The notes under the pieces were generated by a model. The model did not search any database and was not told the DNA's origin. It worked only from the letters and a program-made list of their open reading frames with translations. This document shows, one piece after another, positions 46,594-56,221 of a stretch of 64,000 bases of DNA (position 1 is its first letter; each line of letters begins with the position of its first letter). Made by a program: the position numbers and the translations under genes. The DNA comes from CBDDLD01 sp965250025. Lineage in GTDB: Bacteria; Bacteroidota; Bacteroidia; Flavobacteriales; Flavobacteriaceae. The DNA lies in the NCBI GenBank assembly GCA_965250025.1, contig OZ252283.1, positions 2,480,001 to 2,544,000 of the forward strand, read 5' to 3'.

Positions 46594-46976
46594 ACATGCA
46601 AAACGTTATAAAATTAAACAAAAGCTTTATAATTTTAGATAAACAAGGCCCTTTTAGTAATGTCATTAAACACGCTTTAAAAGGCACCTACTTAGAAGTG
46701 CATCGCTGCAGAAGTGTTAAAAGTGTTATTGATTTTATAGAAGAGTCGCCTGATAAAAACTTTAGCTTTATCTTATTTATCTTTTTTGAAGATTATGAAC
46801 TGGTTAACTGCATAGAGTTGTATAACCTTAACATCCCTGTTATTTTTGCGCCTACAGACAAGAAAAGCTATAGAAAGCTATCTAGGGTAGAAGGCATTAA
46901 ACTTATGGACCTTTCGGTAAATAAAATAGAATATAAAATTCAAATCTTGAACTTTATAAAACCGCAACCTTATTAG
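46590..46976 (+). CDS. Small degenerate receiver-like protein
   Basis: 128-aa soluble protein whose ATG overlaps the OmpA-family stop by four bases (ATGA), so it is translationally coupled to the adhesin operon. Alternating strands and helices (SFIILDKQGPFSNVIKHAL; LEVHRCRSVKSVIDFI; FSFILFIFFEDYELVNCIEL; IPVIFAPT; GIKLMDLSVNK) follow the order of a response-regulator receiver fold, but the acidic pocket and the phospho-acceptor aspartate are missing. If the fold is right it is a pseudo-receiver and cannot be phosphorylated conventionally. The family assignment is by pattern only. Confidence 0.5.
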   Translation: MNMQNVIKLNKSFIILDKQGPFSNVIKHALKGTYLEVHRCRSVKSVIDFIEESPDKNFSFILFIFFEDYELVNCIELYNLNIPVIFAPTDKKSYRKLSRVEGIKLMDLSVNKIEYKIQILNFIKPQPY

Positions 46977-47163
46977 GCTTAAAAAAACTATAAATAAGAT
47001 TATAGTGAAGTCCTGTAAGTTTTATTATGACTACAGAAACCTTTCGACTAAACTTGATTTTACCAAACTAATCGTTAAAGTCAAACATGAGTTTATAATT
47101 ATGCCTTTTTGATGTATCTTTAATAAAAATACTTAGCTATTAATTGACCTTAAGATTGATGAC

Positions 47164-47904
47164 ATGAATTTATTAATTATTGATGACAATCCATCTGATA
47201 TTGAACATTTTAAAAGTTTATTAATCAAAAACTTTAGTGATTTTGATTCTGTAAAAAGTTTTAGTAATCCATTAGAAGGTTTGGACTATGTCAATAAAAT
47301 GCATCCTGATTTGCTTATTCTCGATATGGAAATGCCTGAAATTACAGGTTTAGAAGTCTTAAAACAGATTAAATCACCTTCTACTGAAATTATTTTTTGT
47401 ACTTCCCATGATGAATTTGCCATGGAAGCGTTTAAGAATCTTGCCTTGGGATTTTTGTTAAAACCGTACAGTGAGAGTAGTTTTATTGCCATAATATCCA
47501 AAGCCATTCAGCGCTTAAAAAGTATAAAATCCGGCTCTAAGAGTACTAATACTATTACTCCTAATCTTGAAGAACAGGTAATCACAGTTCCAACTTTAGG
47601 TTGTACTTATTTTTTAAAACTCTCAAATATTATCCGTTTAGAAAGTGTTGATAGTTATGCTAAGATTTATCTCACTGATGGAACTTTTCATATTAGTTCT
47701 CACGGCATCAAGTATTTTGAAGCAAATTTATCCTACCCCACTTTTTTCAGAGTTCATAAATCGCATTTGGTAAATCTCACTAAAGTTGAAAAATTATTTA
47801 CTGATGGTACACTTGTATTGAATAATGGTGAACATGTTCCTGTTGCGCGTAGAAGACGTGCCGAGCTACTCAATTTATTCAATAACATGAATAACATTAC
47901 CTAA
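47164..47904 (+). CDS. LytTR family response regulator
   Basis: 246-aa response regulator. The receiver domain has LLIIDDNPSDIEHF, the phospho-acceptor D in LLILDMEMPE, and the lysine in FLLKPYSE. The C-terminal LytTR DNA-binding domain begins near 135 (VPTLGCTYFLKLSNIIRLES) and includes FFRVHKSHLVNLTKVEKLF and NNGEHVPVARRRRAELL. LytTR regulators are the usual partners of LytS-like kinases without receivers, and two such kinases converge on this gene. TATCTTTA at 47115-47122 is a possible -7 element. It is the only complete regulator of its type in the cluster and may serve all three kinases. Confidence 0.92.
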   Translation: MNLLIIDDNPSDIEHFKSLLIKNFSDFDSVKSFSNPLEGLDYVNKMHPDLLILDMEMPEITGLEVLKQIKSPSTEIIFCTSHDEFAMEAFKNLALGFLLKPYSESSFIAIISKAIQRLKSIKSGSKSTNTITPNLEEQVITVPTLGCTYFLKLSNIIRLESVDSYAKIYLTDGTFHISSHGIKYFEANLSYPTFFRVHKSHLVNLTKVEKLFTDGTLVLNNGEHVPVARRRRAELLNLFNNMNNIT

Positions 47905-47921
47905 TCTTTTGTTTTTTTGTT

Positions 47922-50900
47922 TTACGAGTAAGGTATCTTTACTGTGACACATGTTCCCGATCGCGTTTCATTGGTAATATCTTCAACCAATAACTCATAT
48001 TGGGAAGTACTACTCTTCTGGGTCTTATTCAACAGTTCAAAACGTTCGTTCACAATTTGTGTGGCATAAGATTGATGAGATTTAATCATGTCCTTACGCT
48101 TTGCCAACGATGCTTTTACTCCAATGCCATTATCTCTTATTTCTACTTCTAACTGCTTTGTTTCATGATTTTTTTCAATAACTAAATGTATCTGTTTATC
48201 CGTTTTGTTTTTAGGAAATCCATGCACTACAGCATTCTCTACTATAGGCTGTATAATCATTGAAGGGATCTTTATCTCCTTCTGATTTACATTAGCATTA
48301 CATTGAACCTTAAGTGTTATACTATCGTTATTACCATGATTTATTAAATCTATATAGCTTTTTATGTATTGTATCTCTTTTGATAGAAGTATAAGCTCAC
48401 GTCGGCCTATATCTAGAGTATGTCTTAAAAACTCTGAGAAAGACACAATATAATCTTCTACTTCCTCTGAGGTACTTTTCATTAGTTTTTTATGCATCCC
48501 ATTTAAGGTATTAAATATAAAATGTGGATTCATTTGTGCTCGTAGCGCTTTTTGCTCTAATTCTATCAACATGAGGTTTAGTCTATGTTTTTTCTTTTGT
48601 TTTATTGTGTAACTGATCGTTATACTAATAAAAACGCCCACAACTAAAGCTATACATACTAGTATAAACCATGTGGTCTTATACCATACTTGTGGCACAT
48701 ATATACTGTACAATAATTCATTAGATGATGAAATTCCTTTTGAATTTAATCCTTTTACGTTTATCGTATATTTCCCTGGAGGTATTGAAAATAACTTGAG
48801 TGTATTTTGACTCCCTAAATTTTCCCATTCATCTGATAAACCTTCTACTTTATACAGGTATCTATTATTTTCGATATTAAAAAAATCATTTATTGAAAAT
48901 GTTATAGAAATCGAACTATTCTTTGTATCTAAACGGATATAATTTTCAGTCTCTACTATATCTGTCATAGTAGTATCTCTATTCTTTTTAGAGTCAAAAT
49001 ATTCTACATTTATAGGCAAGATCTTTATACCTGCTGTGGTATTTTCAGCTATGGTATCAAATGCTACTACTCCGTTGACACCTCCAAAAAACAATGTACC
49101 GTTGGTTGCTGTATGATAGGAGTTTTGATTAAACTCATTGTCTGTTAGACCGTCTTCCTTGAAATAGGAAAAGACTGTTTTTAGTTTTGGGTTATACTTA
49201 TACAATCCTTTATAAGTACTAAACCAGATGTTTCCCAATATATCTTGTTGTATACCAACAATATTTTCATCTAGAAGCCCATCTTGTTTATTTAAGACAA
49301 ATCGCTTCTTTTGTTCTTTGTTATAACATGCTAAACCTTTATTGGTGCCCACCCATAAATTGTCATTACTATCTATAAAAGAAGTGTATACATAATTACT
49401 AGGTAGTCCTTTACCACCTTCTTGGTATACAATATTTGAAACTTCATTCGTTATGGTGTTCTGTATAAACAAACCGTCTGTTTGCGTACTAAAATAGAGG
49501 GTATTTTTATGGTAGTTAATATCTCTGACAAATTTAGCAGTATCACTCCCCAGAGGAAATATTTTGTATGGTTTTAGTGTTCCGTTTTCAATATTACAAA
49601 TTGCAATTCCGATATCTGATGCTAATAGACATGTTGTATCTGTATATTTTATTATGTCATAAAAAATGACTTCGCCAAAATCTTTTCCAGAGCTTTTTAC
49701 TATTGCTCTATTTTTTTTATAATTTATTTTTAATATTGCGGATTCTCCTACGGCTAAAGCTATAGAATCGTTAACTTTAGCATAAGCTCTGTACAGGTTA
49801 AAATCAGAAAACACAATACTTTCACTAATAGAATCGTTTGATGGTGATAGACTTAATTTAAAGAAGCCTTCGTATGTGGCAACCAAAAATTCCTGATCTG
49901 TTACTTCAAGAAAGCCCCGAGTGCTAACATTTAATTTTTCACCCTGTTTTTTTTGGTTGTAGAGGGCTTTTTTAAACCCTTTATTCTTAAACCTTATCTT
50001 ATAAATTTGATCAAAAACACTCACATATACTACTCCATTATGTGCTATTTCAAAACTTTCTACGATATAATCAAATGAGATTTCTTCAATGCTTTTCAGA
50101 TGATATTCGTCATTGTCTTTAACAAGCTTTAAAAATTCAAACTTTCTTTCCGAGTCATCACCAAAACCAAAGAATACGAAGTCCATACGTTCTTTTAAGA
50201 TAGGGTTTTTAACTCTTGAAATCCTTGCCATTTCTGAAGGTATTTCTATCACCTGCAAATTTGAAGTTTCTAAAGTGAATACCTTAAATTTTATACCATT
50301 ATATATATAGATCCCTTCAAAATCCTCAGGAAATACATCTCCATTTTCTATAACCTCAAAATCCATTTTGTATTCACTATCTTTCAATCTGAATTGGATA
50401 GGGATTTCCGAAAATTGCGAAGTATCCTGATTAATTATGAAACAGCTTAAACCCCTTTGCATTACTACAATATCACAATGATATATATTTACTACGTGAA
50501 GGTGTTTATCTTGGTCTTCTGGAGCAACTTCTGCCACTTCGAACACCTTAAATTCTGTGTCAGAACTGATTTTTAGCACCTGCGTTTTTGAGATGGCCAT
50601 CCAAACATTGCCATGACAATCTTCAGCCATTAAAACTGGATAATGCTTTACGTTAGCAAAAATGTCCCAATGCAATTTTTGAAAGCTTTCTTTAGAAGCA
50701 TCCGACCTAAAAACGCCTTCTTCCGTCGTTACCCAGATCCGTCCTTTTTTGTCCAGAAGAATATCATTGGTTTTTTGTACTGGAACGGTGTCTTTGCCAT
50801 CCAAAAAAGGGTAAAAAATGTGAGAAGACTCAAACTCTTTCACCATCCCATTTAAAGTATTGTACCATAGCACTCCATCTTCATCAAAAACAATTTTGTT

Positions 50901-51020
50901 TTTAATACTGTTAGAGCCACCATTATTATTTATGGGCAGGCTTTTTATCTCGTACTCTTGTGCATTAAGGATAATTATACCCGTAAAGAAATACAGTATT
51001 AAAAGCTTTGTTTTAGCCAT
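47922..51020 (-). CDS. Two-component sensor kinase, propeller/Y_Y_Y/LytS type (paralogue 2)
   Basis: 1,032-aa paralogue with the same order of parts: signal peptide (LLILYFFTGIIILNAQ), periplasmic propeller (SNYVYTSFIDSNDNLWVGTN; GIQQDILGNIWFSTYKGLYKY), Y_Y_Y domain, membrane helix (WFILVCIALVVGVFISITI) and LytS-like kinase with H833 in NPHFIFN, N-box IQPIVENAVVHGF and G-box RDNGIGV. It converges on the LytTR regulator with 17 bases between stops, and follows paralogue 3 by 46 bases on the same strand, so kinases 3 and 2 probably share a transcript. The ligand is unknown. The C-terminal kinase half is more alike among the three paralogues than the sensing half. Confidence 0.9.
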   Translation of the reverse strand: MAKTKLLILYFFTGIIILNAQEYEIKSLPINNNGGSNSIKNKIVFDEDGVLWYNTLNGMVKEFESSHIFYPFLDGKDTVPVQKTNDILLDKKGRIWVTTEEGVFRSDASKESFQKLHWDIFANVKHYPVLMAEDCHGNVWMAISKTQVLKISSDTEFKVFEVAEVAPEDQDKHLHVVNIYHCDIVVMQRGLSCFIINQDTSQFSEIPIQFRLKDSEYKMDFEVIENGDVFPEDFEGIYIYNGIKFKVFTLETSNLQVIEIPSEMARISRVKNPILKERMDFVFFGFGDDSERKFEFLKLVKDNDEYHLKSIEEISFDYIVESFEIAHNGVVYVSVFDQIYKIRFKNKGFKKALYNQKKQGEKLNVSTRGFLEVTDQEFLVATYEGFFKLSLSPSNDSISESIVFSDFNLYRAYAKVNDSIALAVGESAILKINYKKNRAIVKSSGKDFGEVIFYDIIKYTDTTCLLASDIGIAICNIENGTLKPYKIFPLGSDTAKFVRDINYHKNTLYFSTQTDGLFIQNTITNEVSNIVYQEGGKGLPSNYVYTSFIDSNDNLWVGTNKGLACYNKEQKKRFVLNKQDGLLDENIVGIQQDILGNIWFSTYKGLYKYNPKLKTVFSYFKEDGLTDNEFNQNSYHTATNGTLFFGGVNGVVAFDTIAENTTAGIKILPINVEYFDSKKNRDTTMTDIVETENYIRLDTKNSSISITFSINDFFNIENNRYLYKVEGLSDEWENLGSQNTLKLFSIPPGKYTINVKGLNSKGISSSNELLYSIYVPQVWYKTTWFILVCIALVVGVFISITISYTIKQKKKHRLNLMLIELEQKALRAQMNPHFIFNTLNGMHKKLMKSTSEEVEDYIVSFSEFLRHTLDIGRRELILLSKEIQYIKSYIDLINHGNNDSITLKVQCNANVNQKEIKIPSMIIQPIVENAVVHGFPKNKTDKQIHLVIEKNHETKQLEVEIRDNGIGVKASLAKRKDMIKSHQSYATQIVNERFELLNKTQKSSTSQYELLVEDITNETRSGTCVTVKIPYS

Positions 51021-51066
51021 CTTGAATTACATTAGTTTAGTTCTCTAAACTCTTTTTGTTTTTTAA

Positions 51067-54000
51067 TTATATGGGTATATTAATAGTTACTCGTGTTCCT
51101 GTTTTTTCTTGCTTTGAAATATCTTCCATATACATTTCATATGGTGCTTTTTTCTTCTTTCTTGTTTTGTTTAATAATTCAAAACGTTCTTTTACAATTT
51201 GCGTTGCATGAGATTGGTGTGCGATTGTTGTTGTAAGCTGTTTTTCTTTTTTAGAGGTATCAATTCCAATACCGTTATCTTCCACATTAACTTCTATCTG
51301 TTTACTTAATGCTTTTTTCCTTATAATTAAGCGTATTTCATTATCATTTTGACTTTTAGGAAACCCATGAATCACCGCATTTTCTACCAGAGGTTGTAAT
51401 ATCATAGAAGGTATTGTCACCTTATTTTGATTAATCGCAGGGTCACACTCTACATGCATTGCAATGGTGTATACATTTCCACGATTAATCAAGTCCACGT
51501 AACTTGTGATGTATTCTATCTCTTTTGAAAGAAGAATTTTTTCGTGTCTCCCAACATCTAAAGTATGCCTTAAAAACTCAGAGAATATGGTCATATAATT
51601 TTTCATCTCTTCAGCAGTTCCTTGTATTACTTTTTTTCGCATACCGCTCAACGTATTGAATATAAAATGTGGATTCATTTGTGCTCTCAATGCTTTCTGC
51701 TCTAGCTCTATTAACATAAGATCCAGCCTGTATTTTCTTTTTTGTTTTATGGTATAATATCGTACTATACCCATAAAAGCACCTAGAACGAAAAATACAC
51801 TTGCAATAATAAACCAGGTGGTTTTATACCATACTTGTGGCACATGTATATTATATGATAATTCATTAGATGATGGAATACCTTTAGCGTTTAGTCCTTT
51901 TATCCTTAGGATGTAATCTCCCGGAGGTATTGAAAATAATTTAAGTGTATTTTGGTTTCCCAAATTAACCCACTCTTCAGTTAACCCATCTACTTTATAT
52001 GAATATCGATTATTTTCAATATTAAAAAAATCATTCATCGAAAACGTTATGGAGATTGAACTGTTTTTTACATTAAGGTTAAGAGAATTACCGGTATTTA
52101 CTAGATTTTTTAATATGGTATCTGTATTTTTTTTAGAATCATAATATTCAATTCTCGTTGGTATTATTTTAGCTTCTGTCGATCTATTATCCAATATGGT
52201 ATCAAATGCTACCATGCCATTGACCCCTCCAAAAAATAATGTCCCATCAGTTGCTGTATAATAGGAGTTTTGATTAAACTCATTATCGGTTAAACCATCT
52301 TCTTTGAAATAAGACAGTACTGTTTTTGACTTAGTATTATACTTATATAACCCTTTATAGGTACTAAACCAAATACTTCCTACTTGGTCTTGTTGTATCC
52401 CTACTATATTCTCATCTAGGAGTCCATCTTGTTTATCTAAGGTAAATTGCTTCTCTAAGGCTTTATTGTAACAGGTAATTCCTTTATTGGTACCTACCCA
52501 TAAATTACTCTGATCATCAATAAAAGAGGTATATATATAATTACTGGGAAGCCCTTTACCATCCCCTTGGTAAACAATATTTGAAACTTCATCAGTTATG
52601 GTGTTCTGAATAAATAATCCGTCGGTTTGTGTGCTGAAATACAACATATTGTTTTGGTAGTTGATATCTCTAACAAATTTGGCCGAGTCTGTTACTATGG
52701 AAAATAGTTTGTAGGGTATCACTTTTTTATGTTCAATATTATAAACTGCAACGCCATAATTTGATGCTAACAAATAAGTAGAGTCTGTGTACTTTTCAAT
52801 ATCAAAAAAAATAATCTCTCCATAGGTTTTGGAAAAATCTTTTATTTCCACAATCTCATTTTTCTTATAATTTATAGTCACCAAACCAGTCTCTCCAATA
52901 CCAAACGCTATAGAGTCATTGACTTTTGCATAAGCTCTAAAGTAATCAAGCTCGGGAAAAATATTTAATTCCTCAATACCGTAAATGGTTTTATTCAACT
53001 TAAACATACCTTCATAAGTTGATACCAAAAGTTCATTCTCTGATATTTCAAGAAAATCTCGTGTACTGATATTTACTTTTTTGCCCTGATTTTTTTTATT
53101 GTTAAGACCTTTTTTAAAGCCTTTATTTTTAAATTTTATTTTATAAATTTGGTCAAAAGCACTCACATATATAACCCCATTTTTAGTTATACTAAAATAT
53201 TCTGTTAAGTGATCAAATGAAATACTTTCAACTTTTTTTATGTGATATTCACTACTCTCTTCTATAAATTTAAAAAAGCTAATAGTTCGTCCTAATTGAT
53301 AACGAGATATCACAAAATCCACATGCTCTTTTAAAACTGGGTTTTTGATCTTTGATATGCCTAACATCCCATATGGTACTTCAGCAAGTTGCATATTCAA
53401 AGCTTGTAAAACGGTTACTTTATAGCGTTTATGCTCATAATTATAAAAGCCTTCAAAATCTTTAGGAAATACTTCTCCATTTTTAAAAATGCTATAACTT
53501 TTATTTCTAGCATAATAATCGTAATCGTAATTTTCTAGTTTATACTCAATAGGAATCTCCGGAAGTTGTAATGTTTCTTTATTAATAACAAAATAGTTTG
53601 GTCCCTTTTGTAATACGATATAATCACAATCAGGTACATTACTCAAAAGAAGATTAAAATCTTCATCTTCAGGAGCTACATTTTCTATTTTAAATATCTT
53701 AAAATCTGTATCAGAAGTAATTCTCAGCACCTTATTTTTAGAGAGCCCTATCCAAATATTTCCAGAGCAATCTTCTACAGTATACGATGGATAGGCTTTT
53801 ATATTATCTAAAATAGACCAATGTAATTTTTGAAAGTTTTCTTTAGAAGGATCTGACCTAAAAACGCCTTCTGTGGTATTCACCCAAAATCGCCCTTTAC
53901 TATCTAAAAAAATATTATTGACCCTAGTAACTTGCACGGTTTTATCACCATCCATTAATGGGTAAAAAATATGAGAAGATTCAAACTCTTTTACTATGCC

Positions 54001-54171
54001 GTTATGGGTATTATACCATAATACATCATCTTCATCAAAGAAAATTCGATTTCCAATAGTATTAGAACCTCCATTGTTATTTATTGGTAGACTTTTTATC
54101 TCATAATCCTGCGCATTTAATACTCCAACACCAATAAAAAAGAACAGTATTAAAAGTCTGGCTTTTATCAT
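51067..54171 (-). CDS. Two-component sensor kinase, propeller/Y_Y_Y/LytS type (paralogue 3)
   Basis: 1,034-aa tandem paralogue: signal peptide (LLILFFFIGVGVLNAQ), propeller repeats, Y_Y_Y domain (ENNRYSYKVDGLTEEWVNLG), membrane helix near 780-800 and LytS-like kinase with H835 in NPHFIFN, N-box LQPLVENAVIHGF and G-box EDNGIGI. The closest match to its N-terminus is paralogue 2 (QDYEIKSLPINNNGGSN against QEYEIKSLPINNNGGSN), pointing to local tandem duplication. In the gap to paralogue 2 a 7-bp stem AGTTTAG/CTAAACT occurs without a T tail in the direction of transcription. No regulator is fused. Confidence 0.9.
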   Translation of the reverse strand: MIKARLLILFFFIGVGVLNAQDYEIKSLPINNNGGSNTIGNRIFFDEDDVLWYNTHNGIVKEFESSHIFYPLMDGDKTVQVTRVNNIFLDSKGRFWVNTTEGVFRSDPSKENFQKLHWSILDNIKAYPSYTVEDCSGNIWIGLSKNKVLRITSDTDFKIFKIENVAPEDEDFNLLLSNVPDCDYIVLQKGPNYFVINKETLQLPEIPIEYKLENYDYDYYARNKSYSIFKNGEVFPKDFEGFYNYEHKRYKVTVLQALNMQLAEVPYGMLGISKIKNPVLKEHVDFVISRYQLGRTISFFKFIEESSEYHIKKVESISFDHLTEYFSITKNGVIYVSAFDQIYKIKFKNKGFKKGLNNKKNQGKKVNISTRDFLEISENELLVSTYEGMFKLNKTIYGIEELNIFPELDYFRAYAKVNDSIAFGIGETGLVTINYKKNEIVEIKDFSKTYGEIIFFDIEKYTDSTYLLASNYGVAVYNIEHKKVIPYKLFSIVTDSAKFVRDINYQNNMLYFSTQTDGLFIQNTITDEVSNIVYQGDGKGLPSNYIYTSFIDDQSNLWVGTNKGITCYNKALEKQFTLDKQDGLLDENIVGIQQDQVGSIWFSTYKGLYKYNTKSKTVLSYFKEDGLTDNEFNQNSYYTATDGTLFFGGVNGMVAFDTILDNRSTEAKIIPTRIEYYDSKKNTDTILKNLVNTGNSLNLNVKNSSISITFSMNDFFNIENNRYSYKVDGLTEEWVNLGNQNTLKLFSIPPGDYILRIKGLNAKGIPSSNELSYNIHVPQVWYKTTWFIIASVFFVLGAFMGIVRYYTIKQKRKYRLDLMLIELEQKALRAQMNPHFIFNTLSGMRKKVIQGTAEEMKNYMTIFSEFLRHTLDVGRHEKILLSKEIEYITSYVDLINRGNVYTIAMHVECDPAINQNKVTIPSMILQPLVENAVIHGFPKSQNDNEIRLIIRKKALSKQIEVNVEDNGIGIDTSKKEKQLTTTIAHQSHATQIVKERFELLNKTRKKKKAPYEMYMEDISKQEKTGTRVTINIPI

Positions 54172-54261
54172 GTCATATATACAACGGCTAATTAATTATT
54201 TTCTCTAAAAGGCTGATACACCTTTCATTATTATTCTTAGGCTCTACATATATACGCAAAA

Positions 54262-54299
54262 AAAGCCAACTTGGATTTGTATAAGCTGTCAATGGCTTT
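54262..54299 (-). terminator. Terminator-like hairpin (distal) after the NmrA-like gene
   Basis: AAAGCCA (54262-54268) pairs with TGGCTTT (54293-54299). On the minus strand the stem runs into a stretch of T (complement of the A run at 54258-54264). The loop is long (24 bases), so efficiency is uncertain. Confidence 0.4.
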
Positions 54300-54344
54300 G
54301 GGTTACTACTTAAAAAATGTGATTTTATATGTATCATTAAACAT

Positions 54345-54379
54345 AAAAGCCAAGCACAATAATTTGTACCTGGCCTTTT
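54345..54379 (-). terminator. Terminator-like hairpin (proximal) after the NmrA-like gene
   Basis: AAAAGCCA (54345-54352) pairs with TGGCCTTTT (54371-54379) with one bulged base. On the minus strand TTTT ends the structure. It is about 20 bases past the stop of the gene ending at 54400 and would end that operon before the sensor kinase gene. Confidence 0.45.
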
Positions 54380-54399
54380 TAGATCATTACAATTCTGTT

Positions 54400-55239
54400 T
54401 TACTTCACAACAGCCATATGATCCCAAATACCTGTGGCTACTGTTGTTTTTACATAGTCTGAAAAGTCTATGGGTTTCCTTCCCAAGACCTTCTCGATAT
54501 CATTGGTCATTTCTGAATTTTCAGGATTGCCTAATACTTCTGTAAACAGGTATTCTATCAACCAGATAAAATCTTCCGGTATTTGTTGTGCTCTCATAGC
54601 TTCTACATAAGTTTCTATACTTATACTTGTAAACGCTATGTCTCTACCAATACCATTACTAATTTCTTTTACGGCCTCTCTAAAAGTTAACTGCCTTGCT
54701 CCTGTTAATTCATAAATTTCACCATTATGCCCTTCCTCTGTTAGTGCTTTTGAAGCAACTTCAGCAATATCATCGGCATCAACAAAAGGTATTTTCATTT
54801 CTGCGAATGGTAATGCCACATGACCTTCCAAAACACCTTCCAACAAAAAGTTCTCACTAAAGTTCTGATTGAACCAGTTGGCTCTTATTATGGTATGACC
54901 TAAACCTGAGTTTATAACCACCTGTTCACAAAGCTGCGCTTCTCGTTCCCCTTTTCCTGAAAGCAATACCACATGCTTAACTTTAGCTCTTTTAGCATGT
55001 TTCACTAAGGTTTCTATAGCTTCTAATGCTCCCGGCACTGCTAAATCTGGTTGGTAAGTTATGTATACTTTTTCCATACCTTCCAAAACTACAGGCCAAT
55101 CATCAGGTTGATGCCAATCGAATGGTAACTCTGCATGCCTTGATCCAATTCTTACATGGTGGCCTTGATGCTTTAAAATATTTACAATACGCTTTCCTGT
55201 TTTTCCTGTCCCGCCAAGGACTAAAATATTCTGTTTCAT
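54400..55239 (-). CDS. NmrA-like NAD(P)-binding oxidoreductase or sensor
   Basis: 279-aa Rossmann protein with the dinucleotide motif ILVLGGTGKTGKRIV at the N-terminus, the second strand VRIGSRHAE and the NmrA/atypical-SDR pattern (VVLLSGKGEREAQ; HTIIRANWFNQNFSE; IPFVDADDIAEVASKAL; YELTGARQLTFREAV). The usual SDR catalytic Tyr-Lys pair is not evident, as in NmrA-type proteins that reduce quinones or bind cofactors for sensing. It is last in a four-gene run controlled, probably, by the AraC regulator upstream; the DUF1772 gene precedes it by 21 bases. Confidence 0.85.
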   Translation of the reverse strand: MKQNILVLGGTGKTGKRIVNILKHQGHHVRIGSRHAELPFDWHQPDDWPVVLEGMEKVYITYQPDLAVPGALEAIETLVKHAKRAKVKHVVLLSGKGEREAQLCEQVVINSGLGHTIIRANWFNQNFSENFLLEGVLEGHVALPFAEMKIPFVDADDIAEVASKALTEEGHNGEIYELTGARQLTFREAVKEISNGIGRDIAFTSISIETYVEAMRAQQIPEDFIWLIEYLFTEVLGNPENSEMTNDIEKVLGRKPIDFSDYVKTTVATGIWDHMAVVK

Positions 55240-55260
55240 GATATTATTTATTTAAATTAT

Positions 55261-55761
55261 TTATGGTTTTTGAACTAAAAATTGTGGGATGAGTACTAAC
55301 ACAAATGATAGGAATGCACTTAAGGTTCTTATCATATGCCATCGTTCCCATGGTGTTTCAAATGCAGCTCTAAGCTCAATCAGATCTGTTTTTGAAGTGA
55401 TCTCCAAATCTGTTTGATCTAACATTTCATTTAAGGGTATGTTCTTAAACAGGGTTACTGCAACAACACCAAAAGCAAATACAATTGTGGCTATTATATA
55501 TACGCCATATACATTTTGAGAGACATTTCTATTAAGGTATAAGTTGAGCAAATGCGTTATAAATGGTCCAAAAAAGACGATCAGAAAGGTCGGATTAATT
55601 ATAGAGCGGTTCATCTCCTGAAATGCTTTCAAAAATGTAAGATCATCTAACTTTCCTATGCCCGGTGTTACTGCATTAGTCCAAGTGAAGCATAATCCTG
55701 CAGTGAGGCCAGTTAACAAAGTTAATAACAGTAATACTATATTTTGATTTGTAATTATCAT
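55261..55761 (-). CDS. DUF1772 (anthrone oxygenase-like) membrane protein
   Basis: 166-aa protein with four predicted membrane helices and the DUF1772 pattern: LTGLTAGLCFTWTNAVTPGIGKL in helix 1, FLKAFQEMNRSIINPTFLIVFFG in helix 2, NIPLNEML and the WERWHMIRTLSAFLSFVLVLI end. Members are found with SDR or NmrA-like genes and some are related to anthrone oxygenases; the reaction in bacteria is unproven. It begins five bases after the stop of the DUF5367-like gene, so the two are translated from one message. Confidence 0.8.
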   Translation of the reverse strand: MIITNQNIVLLLLTLLTGLTAGLCFTWTNAVTPGIGKLDDLTFLKAFQEMNRSIINPTFLIVFFGPFITHLLNLYLNRNVSQNVYGVYIIATIVFAFGVVAVTLFKNIPLNEMLDQTDLEITSKTDLIELRAAFETPWERWHMIRTLSAFLSFVLVLIPQFLVQKP

Positions 55762-55766
55762 GGTTT

Positions 55767-56168
55767 TTAAGATTTAAGTTCAGCTATTTTTGGATAGATT
55801 TTGATATACCAATACATTACAGTAATTGCTATAAACTCTAATGCTATGATCCAAAAGCCTGGAGAAGTAAAAAAATCATAATGATTAACACCTTTGGAAT
55901 TCATAAACAATGGCACTGTAATTATAGCATCTAAGGCAGCTGCAGTGAATAAGAATGTTTGCCCTAACTTAAGCCCATGCGTTTGTTTATCGCCTTTGTA
56001 ATAACTACGACTACCAAACCAAACTAGAGGCATAACCACAACAAACAACACGGTGTTGGCTTGTTGTTCCAAATCTTCCATGACCGGGATGTAAAAGGAT
56101 ACGGTATAACACAGTACTCCTAAAAACCATATTGTCATTCCGATTATAATTGCGCGAATACTTTTCAT
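55767..56168 (-). CDS. Four-helix membrane protein, DUF5367-like
   Basis: 133-aa protein with four hydrophobic helices (IIIGMTIWFLGVLCYTVSFY; TVLFVVVMPLVWFGSRSYY; LGQTFLFTAAALDAIITVPL; FWIIALEFIAITVMYWYI). The length and the helix 2-3 sequence resemble DUF5367 proteins, though I assign the family only tentatively. It is first in the small operon behind a -7 element and AraC-type direct repeats. No signal peptide and no catalytic motif are visible. Confidence 0.6.
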   Translation of the reverse strand: MKSIRAIIIGMTIWFLGVLCYTVSFYIPVMEDLEQQANTVLFVVVMPLVWFGSRSYYKGDKQTHGLKLGQTFLFTAAALDAIITVPLFMNSKGVNHYDFFTSPGFWIIALEFIAITVMYWYIKIYPKIAELKS

Positions 56169-56192
56169 GTCTTTTATTTTTTAATTACATGA

Positions 56193-56200
56193 CAAAACTA
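56193..56200 (-). promoter_or_regulatory. Promoter -7 element of the DUF5367/DUF1772/NmrA operon
   Basis: Minus-strand TAGTTTTG matches TAnnTTTG exactly and ends 24 bases before the ATG at 56168. No TTTG stands at the -33 position, where instead the first of two direct repeats begins. That is the expected layout of an activator-dependent promoter. Confidence 0.55.
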
Positions 56201-56221
56201 TCCTGCTAATAGGGGAATGGG

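Noticed and set aside
54188..54427. Minus-strand 79-codon ORF
   Set aside because: It covers two terminator-like hairpins and the end of the NmrA-like gene and has no recognisable features.
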